The notes under the pieces: generated by a model
Told to the model about the DNA's origin: nothing
The model's database searches: none
Seen by the model: the letters and a program-made list of their open reading frames with translations, nothing else
NCBI RefSeq assembly: GCF_030159095.1
Contig: NZ_BRXS01000003.1
Location: 682,001 to 746,000 of the forward strand
DNA: 64,000 bases
Direction of reading: 5' to 3'
Source of the DNA: Roseisolibacter agri
GTDB taxonomy: Bacteria; Gemmatimonadota; Gemmatimonadetes; Gemmatimonadales; Gemmatimonadaceae
Shown here: positions 24,634-32,206 of the stretch, piece after piece
Layout of the letters: every line of letters begins with the position of its first letter
Numbering within the stretch: position 1 is the stretch's first letter
Translations under genes and position numbers: made by a program

Positions 24634-26301
24634 GTGCCCGCCCCCTCGTCGCGCGCCCAGCGTCTGGCGCTGCGCAGCCTCCAGCTCGGCGCCCTGCTCG
24701 TGGCGATCGCCGCGCTGCGCTACAAGCTGTTCGACCTCGACCGCTTCTTCGTCCCGAAGGAGCTCGCGCTGCACGCCACCGCCGCGCTCGTCGCCGCCGC
24801 GCGCCTGGCGTGGCCCGCCGTCCGCCGCCGCACACCCGACGGCTGGCACGCCGAAGGAGGCCACGCGCGCCTCACCCTCGTGGACGCCGCACTCGGCCTT
24901 TACCTGCTGCTGAGCGTCGTCAGCGCGCTGTTCGCGCAGAACCCGTGGCTCGGCGCGCGCGCCACGGCGCTCTCGCTCTCAGGTGCCGCACTCTTCTGGG
25001 GCGCGCGCGCGCTCGCCCGCGCGGGGCACGGACGCACGGTGCTGGCGGCGGTCGGCGTCGCGATCACGGTCGGGGCGGCGACGTCGCTGCTGCAGGCCTA
25101 CGGTGTCGAGAGCGCGTACTTCAGCCTCAACCGCGCGCCGGGCGGCACCTTCGGCAACCGCAACTTCGTCGCGCACCTGGCCGCGATCGGCACGCCGCTG
25201 CTGGTCGGCCTCTCGCTCCGCGCGCGGTCACGTCGCCACGCCGCACTCGCCGCACTGGCCACGGGCGCGCTGGCGACCGTGCTCGTCCTCTCGCGCAGCC
25301 GCGGCGCCTGGCTCGCGGCGGCGGCCAGCGCGGTCCCGCTGCTCGTCGGCGTCTGGCGCGCCCGCCAGCTCCCGGGCGTCCGCCCGAAGCTCGGGCGCGT
25401 GCTCCTGATCGCCCTCGCCCTCGCCGGCGGCGCGACCGCGGCGCTGAAGATCCCGAACACCCTCGAGTGGAAGAGCGACTCGCCCTACCTCGACTCGGTG
25501 AAGGGCGTCGTCGACTACCGCGGCGGCAGCGGGCGCGGCCGGCTCAAGCAGTACGCGAACTCCGCCCGCATGGCGCTCGACGACCCGCTCCTGGGCGTCG
25601 GCCCGGGCAACTGGGCGACCCGCTACCCGCGCTTCGCGCCGGCCGGCGACCCGTCGCTCACCCCGGACGGCACCACCGCGAACCCCTGGCCCAGCAGCGA
25701 CTGGGTCGCGATCCTCAGCGAGCGCGGCCTCCCGGCCTTCCTGGCCTTCGCCGCGGCGATCGCGGGGCTCGCCTGGTGGGCGCACCGCGCGGCCTGGCGT
25801 GCCGCCGACGCGGACCGCGCGCTCACGGGTGGCGTCTTCGGCGCGATGCTGGCGGCCACGGTCGTGGTCGGCGCGTTCGACGCGGTCCTCCTCCTCGCCG
25901 CCCCCGCCTTCTTCGCGTGGACCGCGCTCGGCGCCCTCGCCATCGAGAGCGGCGCCGTCGACGACGCGGCCCGCCCGGTCCCCTGGCCTGCCTTCGCCCG
26001 CCGCGGCGCCTGGGCCCTGCTCGGCCTGGTCGGCCTGCTGGCGTTCGGCCGCGCGGCCGGACAGGCGGGCGCGATGGCGCTCTTCAGCACGGGCCGCACG
26101 ACCGCGATCGGCCGCGCCGGCGAGCTGGATCCCGGCAGCTACCGCATCCGCCTCCGGCAGGCGGAGCTGGCCGCCCGCCGCGGCCGGTGCCCGGAGGTCC
26201 GCCGCCACGCGGGCGCCGCCGCCGACCTGCTCCCCGCCGCGCCGGCGCCGCGTCGGCTGCTGGCGGCCTGCGGCGGACGCCGGCGCGCCGCTGCGGACTG
26301 A
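24634..26301 (+). CDS. O-antigen ligase / polymerase-like membrane protein (Wzy_C)
   Basis: 555 residues from a GTG start, with about ten membrane helices. Wzy_C hallmarks are G-T-F-G-N-R-N-F-V-A-H-L, a large periplasmic loop with R-G-R-L-K-Q-Y, and L-L-G-V-G-P-G-N-W-A-T-R-Y-P-R-F. Proteins of this family join O-antigen to lipid A core, glycosylate pilins or polymerise polysaccharide. There is no surrounding polysaccharide cluster, and the C-terminal ~60 residues (cytoplasmic, Arg-rich) are not typical. The frame stays open to 26301 without repeat-derived sequence. It is convergent with the anti-sigma gene. Confidence 0.87.
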   Translation: MPAPSSRAQRLALRSLQLGALLVAIAALRYKLFDLDRFFVPKELALHATAALVAAARLAWPAVRRRTPDGWHAEGGHARLTLVDAALGLYLLLSVVSALFAQNPWLGARATALSLSGAALFWGARALARAGHGRTVLAAVGVAITVGAATSLLQAYGVESAYFSLNRAPGGTFGNRNFVAHLAAIGTPLLVGLSLRARSRRHAALAALATGALATVLVLSRSRGAWLAAAASAVPLLVGVWRARQLPGVRPKLGRVLLIALALAGGATAALKIPNTLEWKSDSPYLDSVKGVVDYRGGSGRGRLKQYANSARMALDDPLLGVGPGNWATRYPRFAPAGDPSLTPDGTTANPWPSSDWVAILSERGLPAFLAFAAAIAGLAWWAHRAAWRAADADRALTGGVFGAMLAATVVVGAFDAVLLLAAPAFFAWTALGALAIESGAVDDAARPVPWPAFARRGAWALLGLVGLLAFGRAAGQAGAMALFSTGRTTAIGRAGELDPGSYRIRLRQAELAARRGRCPEVRRHAGAAADLLPAAPAPRRLLAACGGRRRAAAD

Positions 26302-26360
26302 GGTACGACGTCTCGGATCTGCAGCGGGCACGCCTCAGCGCGCTGCGGAGACGGTGACCT

Positions 26361-26493
26361 TTGGGGAGGATACGGATGCTCCGGATGCGTCGGATCGTTC
26401 GGATCCTCCCCCGTGGCGACGACGTCCCGTGCGCCGCGCGGAGCGATCCGAAGCATCCGCTTCGATCCGGAGGATCCGCATCCTCTCCAACAG
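26361..26493. repeat. Family A palindrome (9-bp units), copy 2
   Basis: Left arm GGATACGGATGCTCCGGATG and right arm ATCCGGAGGATCCGCATCC, both built of GGATNNNNC nonamers. The core holds GTGGCGACGACGTCCC. It lies after the O-antigen-ligase-like gene. Confidence 0.85.
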
Positions 26494-26543
26494 GCCAACG
26501 GGTCCGGCGCACCGCCCCCAGCGCGGAGCTTCTCGACAACCGA

Positions 26544-26586
26544 CGGCCCCATGTGGCGCGACGGATGTCGTCGCCACATGGGGCCG
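26544..26586. terminator. Terminator-like hairpin between convergent genes
   Basis: CGGCCCCATGTGGCG (26544-26558) pairs perfectly with CGCCACATGGGGCCG (26572-26586) around a 13-base loop, followed by GTGTCTTT on the + strand. It probably ends the + strand gene and perhaps the − strand anti-sigma gene. Confidence 0.75.
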
Positions 26587-26613
26587 TGTCTTTCCCGGGC
26601 CAGTCGTCGCGCG

Positions 26614-27210
26614 TCAGCGCTGGAAGCTGACCAGCTCCACCCCGCCCGAGACGTTCAGGAACTGCACGGGCGCCTCGCCCGCCAGCAGCGCCGCCGGCCA
26701 GACGGGGATCCCGGCGGTCGCCGGCCCCACCAGCTCGCTCGCCGACAGTCGCTCCATCCGGGGCCCCTCCGTCCCCTCGTCCCCTTCGGGGCGCGTGGCG
26801 ACGACCGGGGGAAGCAGGACCGGCTCCCCCTCGCCGTCCGGCATCGCCACCGAGCCCAGCGACGCCATGACGAGCAGGCTGGCGGCGATGGCCATGGTCC
26901 GGCGCGATGGATAGCGCGGCGCGAACCGCTCCCGCGCCAGCTCCCGCCAGCTCGGCGTCCAGTCCACCGGGACCTCGCACTCGCCCCGGTCGATCTCCCG
27001 CAGGCGAGCCTGCAGGCGCGCGGTGAAGTCGGCGGACGGGGCGACGGGCGGCAGGTTCCGCGCGCAGAGCAGGGCCCGCCGGACGCTGGTGTCGAGCGCG
27101 GCGCAGGCCGCGCACTCGCGGAGATGGCGCTCCGCCGGGACGAGCAGGTCGCCCGGCAGGGTGTCGTCGAGGTACGCGAGGTGATGTCGGCGGAAAGCGC
27201 TACAGTCCAT
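26614..27210 (-). CDS. Zinc-finger anti-sigma factor, single-pass membrane protein
   Basis: 198 residues. The N-terminus has the zinc anti-sigma pattern C3...H29-x3-C33-x2-C36 (A-E-R-H-L-R-E-C-A-A-C). One membrane helix at about 106-125 (T-M-A-I-A-A-S-L-L-V-M-A-S-L-G-S) is followed by a periplasmic domain of about 75 residues. This architecture holds an ECF sigma factor at the membrane until a signal arrives. The likely partner is the ECF sigma gene at 29084-29722 on the same strand, but rsgA and two repeat blocks lie between them. Start chosen at ATG 27210, as the longer frame lacks the family's N-terminus. Confidence 0.82.
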   Translation of the reverse strand: MDCSAFRRHHLAYLDDTLPGDLLVPAERHLRECAACAALDTSVRRALLCARNLPPVAPSADFTARLQARLREIDRGECEVPVDWTPSWRELARERFAPRYPSRRTMAIAASLLVMASLGSVAMPDGEGEPVLLPPVVATRPEGDEGTEGPRMERLSASELVGPATAGIPVWPAALLAGEAPVQFLNVSGGVELVSFQR

Positions 27211-27306
27211 GATGCGGAGCCAGCGGGACGCCTGGGCTCCGGGATGTTCCGGAGCGGCGGTGAGTCTGCAGCGTGTACCCACCGTATCGCAAGCCGTTCC
27301 GAGCCT

Positions 27307-27388
27307 GCACGAAGTGCGGGCGAGGAACCTCGCGAAAGCCTTCGGCTACCGCCGAGCACGAAGTGCGGGCGAGGAACCTCGCGAAAGC
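27307..27388. repeat. Two 33-bp direct repeats with hairpin cores
   Basis: Identical 33-bp units at 27307-27339 and 27356-27388 (49 bp apart). Each contains GCACGAAGTGC and GCGAGGAACCTCGC mini-hairpins. The second is the same core that lies at the centre of family B palindromes. They sit between rsgA's stop and the anti-sigma start. Confidence 0.85.
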
Positions 27389-27405
27389 TCCAGCGGGCGC
27401 CGCCT

Positions 27406-28506
27406 TCACCCCTCTCCCCGCTTCTCCGCCACCCGCACCCGCAGGGCCTTCGCCCCACGCCGGTCCGCGGCCTTCCCGGCCGCCCGCGCGACCGCGTCCC
27501 GCCGCCGCTCCAGCTGCGCCAGCTCGCGCCCCAGCGCCTCCCAGCTCGCCAGCCGATCGGCCGGCAGCCGCCCGTCGGCCACCGCCGCCAGCACCGCGCA
27601 TCCCGGCTCGCGGCGATGCCCGCAGTCGGCGAACCGGCATTCCAGAGCCAGCGTCGCGACATCGCCGAATGTCTGCCCCAGTGCCGTCGCCTCCTCGTCT
27701 CCGCCATCCGCCCACAGCGCCAGCGCCCGGAGACCCGGCGTGTCGATGATCGCAGCGCCGCCAGGGAGCGCGACGAGCTCGCGGTGAGTCGTGGTATGGC
27801 GCCCCGCCCCATCCCAGCGGAGCCCGTTCGTGCGCAGGTGCTCGCGTCCGAGCAGATGGTTCGTGAGCGTGGACTTGCCTGCCCCGGATGCACCGAGCAG
27901 GACCACCGTCGCGCCAGGTACGAGCCAGTGATCCAACACGTGGAGCCCATGCCGGTCATGGACGGAGATCGGGACGACCTCGACCCCCGCGGCGGCTCCG
28001 GATGCCGCGGCGACTGCCGCGTCCGGGTCGGCGCACAGGTCCATCTTCGTCAGCAGGACCACCGGGAGGGCGCCGCTCTCCCAGACGAGCGTGACCTCGC
28101 GCTCGATGCGTCGCGGATTCACCGCGCGGTCGGCCGGCACGACGACGAACGCCACGTCGACGTTGGCGGCGAGCGCCTGCTGCCGGCTGGTGCCGTCCGT
28201 GGCGCCGCGGCGGAGCAGGCTGCGACGGGGGAGCACGCCGGTGATGCGTGCCAGGCCGTCGGCGGCGTCGGGGTCGAGCGCGACCTGGTCGCCGACCACC
28301 GGGTGCGCGTCGGGCGACGGGTCGCGCGCCAGCCGACCCGAGAGGATGGCGGGGCGAGCGTCGTGCTCGCCTGGCCGGGACGGATCGGCGATCAGCCAGC
28401 GGCCGCGGTGCTGCGCGACCACGCGGCCGGTCGGCGCGCTGGAGGTTGAGCCATGCGGGGAAGGAGTGCGACCCGGCTGGGGGTCGGGCGTGCGCGTCGC
28501 CGTCAT
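27406..28506 (-). CDS. rsgA: Ribosome small-subunit GTPase RsgA
   Basis: 366 residues. The order of motifs is circularly permuted as in RsgA/YjeQ: G4 L-L-T-K-M-D comes before the P-loop G-A-S-G-A-G-K-S-T-L and G3 D-T-P-G. An OB-fold occupies about residues 25-100. The C-terminal zinc motif E-C-R-F-A-D-C-G-H-R-R-E-P-G-C has the expected Cys/His ligands. RsgA assists late maturation of the 30S subunit. The C-terminus carries an extra basic helix (A-L-R-V-R-V-A-E-K-R). The ATG at 28506 was chosen because the frame upstream (to 28944) is made of repeat DNA. Its position between an ECF sigma factor and an anti-sigma factor is unusual. Confidence 0.95.
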   Translation of the reverse strand: MTATRTPDPQPGRTPSPHGSTSSAPTGRVVAQHRGRWLIADPSRPGEHDARPAILSGRLARDPSPDAHPVVGDQVALDPDAADGLARITGVLPRRSLLRRGATDGTSRQQALAANVDVAFVVVPADRAVNPRRIEREVTLVWESGALPVVLLTKMDLCADPDAAVAAASGAAAGVEVVPISVHDRHGLHVLDHWLVPGATVVLLGASGAGKSTLTNHLLGREHLRTNGLRWDGAGRHTTTHRELVALPGGAAIIDTPGLRALALWADGGDEEATALGQTFGDVATLALECRFADCGHRREPGCAVLAAVADGRLPADRLASWEALGRELAQLERRRDAVARAAGKAADRRGAKALRVRVAEKRGEG

Positions 28507-28780
28507 GCGAGGGCTCCGGACGCGCGGCAGGGCGCCGCGCGGGAAGGTGGGCGGGCCCGACCACGGAATGTGGCGGGCGCGAAGGACACCTCCCGGCTGC
28601 GGCCGGGTGCGCGGGGGCGGCCGGCTCGACCCCGCGGAAACGGGGGAGCCGGCGCGACGCATCAGGAGCCGGAGCGGGTGCTCCGGGGTGGAGCGTCCGC
28701 CGTCAGCGCGCCCGGCGCGGGGCCGGGGCGACGGCGGAGGGGACGGCGAGCAGCGACAGCGGCGCCTCAGGCGAGGGGAT

Positions 28781-28801
28781 GGGCGCCGGCGGCCGGCGCC
28801 C
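28781..28801. other. Short perfect hairpin in gene-free gap
   Basis: GGGCGCCGG (28781-28789) and CCGGCGCCC (28793-28801) pair around CGG. It lies in the 28507-28857 gap, which shows no supported gene, promoter or other repeat. Confidence 0.5.
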
Positions 28802-28857
28802 GCAGCCAAGATGGGGAGCCCGGGCCCGCACGGCAACGTGGCGGACCCGCACGACGA

Positions 28858-28990
28858 ACGGCAGCAGGGAGAAGATCTGACAAAATCGGATGACGACGGA
28901 TGGCTCCGCAGGGTGCGAGGTTCCTCGCCCTCCACTGGAGCCATCCGTCGTCATCAGACCTTATCCGACGTTCATCCTTGCCAATGCCGT
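28858..28990. repeat. Family B palindrome, copy 1
   Basis: Arms GACGACGGATGGCTCC (28892-28907) and GGAGCCATCCGTCGTC (28937-28952) flank a core GCGAGGTTCCTCGC. Outer sequence pairs CAGATCTTC-like with TTCATCCTTG-like blocks imperfectly. It lies between the sigma factor stop and the rsgA start. Confidence 0.85.
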
Positions 28991-29021
28991 TCGCCGTTCA
29001 GGCCCGGCGCGCCGGAAACGA

Positions 29022-29061
29022 CACGAGCGCCCGGATGGCGATTGCCACCCGGGCGCTCGTG
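29022..29061 (-). terminator. Terminator-like hairpin after ECF sigma gene
   Basis: CACGAGCGCCCGG (29022-29034) pairs with CCGGGCGCTCGTG (29049-29061); TGGC/GCCA extends the stem past one mismatch. On the − strand it is followed by a short T-rich stretch (GTCGTTTCC). It ends 22 bp past the sigma gene's stop. Confidence 0.7.
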
Positions 29062-29083
29062 CGCCGTCGCCGACCAGGCCCGG

Positions 29084-29722
29084 TCAGCGCAGCTTCGGCT
29101 CGATCAGCTCCGCGAAGGAGGCGCGGGCGCGGTTGAGGCGCGACTTCACGGTCCCGAGGTTGGTCGAGGTGATCTCCGCGATCTCCTCGTAGCTCTTCCC
29201 CTCGAGCTCGCGCAGCACGAACACCTCGCGGTGGTGCGCCGGCAGCTTCGCGACGCTCTCCTCGACCAGCTCGCGGAGGTGCCGCTTGCGGTAGAGGTCG
29301 TCCGGACGCGAGTTCAGGTCCTCGAACTGCAGCGGCCGGTCGTCGTCCTGCCAGTTCTTCTTGATCGTCTGGAAGAGCACGAGCGGATTGCGCGAGCGGT
29401 TGCGCAGCTCGTTCTTCGCCAGGTTGGACGCGATCGTGTAGATCCAGGTCGAGAACTTCTTCGACCGGTCGAAGCGACCGATGTGCCGGTACACGCGGAT
29501 GAACACCTCCTGGACGAGGTCCTCCGCCTTCTCCCGGTCGCCGATCGTGCGGTAGATGAAGTTGAGGAGCCGGCTCTGGTACCGCGTCACCAGCTCCTGG
29601 AACGCCCGCTCCTCCCCGCCCAGGAACGCCGCGACGACGTCCCCGTCGTCGAGCGATCGGAGCTGCTCCCTGACGGCCGCGCCCATGAGCGCCGTATTCC
29701 GCTGCAGTGCGACCTCAGCCAT
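29084..29722 (-). CDS. ECF-type RNA polymerase sigma factor
   Basis: 212 residues. Region 2 reads Y-Q-S-R-L-L-N-F-I-Y-R-T-I-G-D-R-E-K-A-E-D-L-V-Q-E-V-F-I-R-V-Y and F-S-T-W-I-Y-T-I-A-S-N. Region 4 reads L-P-A-H-H-R-E-V-F-V-L-R-E-L-E-G-K-S-Y-E-E-I-A-E-I-T, with the recognition helix L-G-T-V-K-S-R-L-N-R-A-R. Regions 3 and 1.1 are absent, as in RpoE/SigW-type ECF factors. The ATG at 29722 follows GGGGGAGC. A good sigma-70-like promoter lies about 170 bp upstream, so it seems to be made by the housekeeping polymerase. The zinc anti-sigma factor 1.9 kb downstream is the likely partner. Confidence 0.95.
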   Translation of the reverse strand: MAEVALQRNTALMGAAVREQLRSLDDGDVVAAFLGGEERAFQELVTRYQSRLLNFIYRTIGDREKAEDLVQEVFIRVYRHIGRFDRSKKFSTWIYTIASNLAKNELRNRSRNPLVLFQTIKKNWQDDDRPLQFEDLNSRPDDLYRKRHLRELVEESVAKLPAHHREVFVLRELEGKSYEEIAEITSTNLGTVKSRLNRARASFAELIEPKLR

Positions 29723-29896
29723 GTGTGCTCCCCCGATTCCAGCGTCTGTCCAGCCTTCCCCCCGGTCGCCCGTCGCCGAGTCGTCGGTCGGACCCACCCC
29801 ACTGGGTTGGCACCTTGCGTGCCCGCCCACCGCATCCGGCTAGAAGCGCCCAAGCTCTTGCATTGCTTGCACTTCCAGAGATCCCGGACGCCCTGC

Positions 29897-29925
29897 AATA
29901 TACCGAAGATCGACCGAATTGTCCA
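29897..29925 (-). promoter_or_regulatory. Sigma-70-type promoter for the ECF sigma gene
   Basis: On the − strand, TGGACA (29920-29925) and TATATT (29897-29902) are 17 bp apart. Initiation near 29890 would leave a leader of about 165 nt before the ATG. The rest of the 29723-30149 gap shows no gene. This is the clearest promoter in the window because the local A+T content is unusually high. Confidence 0.7.
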
Positions 29926-30149
29926 ACTTCGGCGACACCTCGTGAGACACGACGGCGGGGACACTGTTAAGACGTCAGAACCCCGCTGCCATGCACGCAG
30001 AGGGCTGCCCGGGCGCCCCCGCCGAACGAACCGGGCATAGTGAAACGCACGACCGGCGCGTGCCGTGTCGTGCGTCACCCGGGGTCGCCCCCTCCCTGCG
30101 CCCCGCGGCCCGCGGCCGCTGCGCTCCCGTCTACCGCTTCAATGGCCGC

Positions 30150-30740
30150 TCACCGGCCGGCCCGGAAGCCGGCCGCGAAGAGCAGCCCGACGATCGACTT
30201 CCCGTCCCGGATCTCGCCTGCCTCGATCATCGCGAGCGCGCCGGAGAGCGTCATCGTCTCGACGGTGAGGAACTCGTCAGCCTCGCGCTGGTGGGCCCCC
30301 ATCGTCAGCCCTTCGGCCAGGTAGATGTGGATCCGCTCGTCGCAGAAGCCGGGCGTCGGGAAGAAGGTCGTCAGCCGTTCGACACGCGCGGCGGTGCAGC
30401 CGGTTTCCTCCTGCAGCTCGCGGCGGGCGCACACCTCGGGGTCCTCGTCGCCGTCGAGCTTCCCGGCGGGGATCTCGTACAGCCAGCCGCCGGTCGCGTA
30501 GCGATACTGCTTGATCAGCAGCACCTGCGGGTCCTCGCCGCGCACGTCGCTGAGGAAGGGCACGACCGCGCAGGCGCCCGGATGGCGGAAGATCTCCATC
30601 TCGCCGGTCGAGCCGTCGGGAAAGCGCACCGTGTCGACGTCCAGCGCGACCATGCGCCCGGTGTGCACGCGCCGCGTGGCGATCTGCCCGGGCTCCTGCG
30701 CCGGCGCCGAGCCGTCCGGGGACTTCGCGTCGTCGCTCAT
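30150..30740 (-). CDS. NUDIX hydrolase, ADP-ribose pyrophosphatase-like
   Basis: 196 residues. The Nudix box is complete: G-K-L-D-G-D-E-D-P-E-V-C-A-R-R-E-L-Q-E-E-T-G. Upstream, Q-Y-R-Y-A-T-G-G-W-L-Y-E-I-P-A-G matches the ADP-ribose pyrophosphatase (NudF) subgroup, and the proline after the box (F-F-P-T-P-G-F-C-D-E-R) fits too. It would hydrolyse ADP-ribose or a related nucleoside diphosphate sugar. Start ATG 30740 lies 14 bp past the stop of the SET-domain gene, so both are likely one transcript. Confidence 0.9.
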   Translation of the reverse strand: MSDDAKSPDGSAPAQEPGQIATRRVHTGRMVALDVDTVRFPDGSTGEMEIFRHPGACAVVPFLSDVRGEDPQVLLIKQYRYATGGWLYEIPAGKLDGDEDPEVCARRELQEETGCTAARVERLTTFFPTPGFCDERIHIYLAEGLTMGAHQREADEFLTVETMTLSGALAMIEAGEIRDGKSIVGLLFAAGFRAGR

Positions 30741-30754
30741 GTGGCTCTCCTCGC

Positions 30755-31411
30755 TCAGGCGCGCGCGCGCTTGGCGCCGGCCTTCTTCGCCCCCGCCTTC
30801 TTCGCGCCGCGCTTGGCGGCGCTGCCCGTCTTCGCACCCGTCTTCTTCGCGCCCACCTGCTTCGCGCGCGACGTCTTCGTGCCGCCGTTCTTCGCCGACG
30901 ACTTCTTCGCGCCCTTCTTCGCGCCCTTCTTCGCCGCGGCGCGCTTGCGCTTGGGCGGGGCGAGGATGGTCCCGCGGCACTTCGGGGAGCCGCAGAGGCA
31001 GCGGTAGAACTCCTCGTCCTCCTTCGTGTGCTCGGGCGTGCGCTCGTACTGGTAGTCGTAGGTCAGCTCGGTCCCCGGCGCCATCGCCTTCTTGGCGTAG
31101 ATGAAGATCCGGCCGTCCTCGATCACCGCCTCGCAGTTCGGGTCGCACGCGTGGTTGATGAAGCGCGACTCGTTGCCGCCGCGCTTCCCGTCGATGCACG
31201 TGTCCTCGTCGACGGTGAAGAGGAAGGTGTGGTGGCGCCCCATCCCGTCCTCCTCGTAGCGGCGGTCGCCCTCCTCGGGGGTGATGCGCTCGCCCGTGTA
31301 CTCGATCAGGCGCTGGCCGGCGCGGATGCGCCGCGTGGCGAAGGCGCCGCGGCCCTGGATGTCGGACTTGCGGATCTCGAACGGAAGCGACGACGCGGAG
31401 CGGGTGGGCAC
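30755..31411 (-). CDS. SET-domain protein lysine methyltransferase with histone-H1-like tail
   Basis: 218 residues from a GTG. A compact SET domain spans residues 11-150: G-R-G-A-F-A, S-R-F-I-N-H-A-C-D-P-N-C-E and E-L-T-Y-D-Y-Q-Y, with a post-SET Cys cluster C-L-C-G-S-P-K-C-R-G. The last ~68 residues are almost only Lys, Ala, Gly, Ser and Arg in K-K-A-G-A-K-type repeats, like histone H1 or bacterial Hc1/AlgP tails. The domain should transfer methyl groups from SAM to lysines, and the tail should bind DNA. A longer upstream frame exists (to 31603) but lacks the family's start and includes a 9-bp repeat array. Shared operon with the NUDIX gene. Confidence 0.88.
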   Translation of the reverse strand: MPTRSASSLPFEIRKSDIQGRGAFATRRIRAGQRLIEYTGERITPEEGDRRYEEDGMGRHHTFLFTVDEDTCIDGKRGGNESRFINHACDPNCEAVIEDGRIFIYAKKAMAPGTELTYDYQYERTPEHTKEDEEFYRCLCGSPKCRGTILAPPKRKRAAAKKGAKKGAKKSSAKNGGTKTSRAKQVGAKKTGAKTGSAAKRGAKKAGAKKAGAKRARA

Positions 31412-31458
31412 GGCGGGATGGGCGGTGTGGTGACGGTCTGATGGCGCACGATGCGCGC

Positions 31459-31498
31459 GGGTGACCGCGGTGACCGCGGTGACCGCGGGTGACGCGGG
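31459..31498. repeat. 9-bp tandem repeat GGTGACCGC
   Basis: Three to four copies of GGTGACCGC/GGTGACGCG in direct orientation. They lie in the divergent gap between the SET-domain gene and the lipoprotein gene. Confidence 0.85.
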
Positions 31499-31605
31499 CG
31501 GTCCGAACGCGCACAAGATATGCGCGCGGCGCACGGGCTGCGCCGGCGTTGCGTCCGCGCACGCGCAGGGACATGTTCGCGCACCACACGCCTGTGAGCG
31601 CATCC

Positions 31606-32193
31606 ATGCCCGCCTCGCCCCGGATCACCCGGCTCGCCCGCCTCGCGCCGCTCGGCGCCGTCCTCCTGGTCGGCTGCGCGTCGGCGCCCGCCGCCTCCAC
31701 CATCGAGACCACTGGCAAGCGCCGCGAGATGGTGGCCGTCGGCGAGCAGGTGGTCGTGCTGGAGCCCACGGTCGCCCGCGCGATCCGCGAGGAGCTGGCG
31801 CTGCCGGCCGATCGGGCCTGGGCGCTGCTCCCGCTCGCGTACGAGGCGCTCGGCCTTCCGCTGACGACGCTCGACAGCGAGCGGCGCCTGATCGGCGCCG
31901 GCGGCGTGCGCGCCCAGGGGCGGCTGGGCGGCGCGTGGCTGAGCCGCTACGTGGACTGCGGCACCGCGGCCACCGGCCTCGCCAACGCGGACAGCTACGC
32001 CGTGACGCTCGACGTGGTGACCCAGGTGGACGGACGGGCCGACGGCGCGAACGCGGGCCTCAGCACCGCCATCCGCGCCAGCGGCCGCCCCACGTCGACG
32101 AGCACGAGCAATCCGGTGAACTGCGTCAGCCGCGGCACCCTCGAGCGCCGGCTCGCGGAGGTCGTGCGCGAGCGCGCGGCGGCGACGCCATGA
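31606..32193 (+). CDS. Lipoprotein of unknown function
   Basis: 195 residues from ATG 31606; an ATG at 31573 would add 11 residues before the signal peptide. The lipobox is L-L-V-G-C after a typical hydrophobic stretch. The mature part has an alpha/beta pattern with two Cys (Y-V-D-C-G and V-N-C-V-S), which may form a disulphide, and a Thr/Ser-rich linker near the C-terminus. No enzymatic motif is visible. It is divergent from the SET-domain gene and followed by repeat DNA. Confidence 0.78.
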   Translation: MPASPRITRLARLAPLGAVLLVGCASAPAASTIETTGKRREMVAVGEQVVVLEPTVARAIREELALPADRAWALLPLAYEALGLPLTTLDSERRLIGAGGVRAQGRLGGAWLSRYVDCGTAATGLANADSYAVTLDVVTQVDGRADGANAGLSTAIRASGRPTSTSTSNPVNCVSRGTLERRLAEVVRERAAATP

Positions 32194-32206
32194 CGTGACC
32201 TGACGG

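Noticed and set aside
27307-27388. CRISPR-like array
   Set aside because: Only two repeat units with a 16-bp spacer, internal hairpins and no cas genes.
28453-28893. + strand frame upstream of rsgA
   Set aside because: Arg/Gly/Ala shadow, no Shine-Dalgarno, runs into family B DNA.
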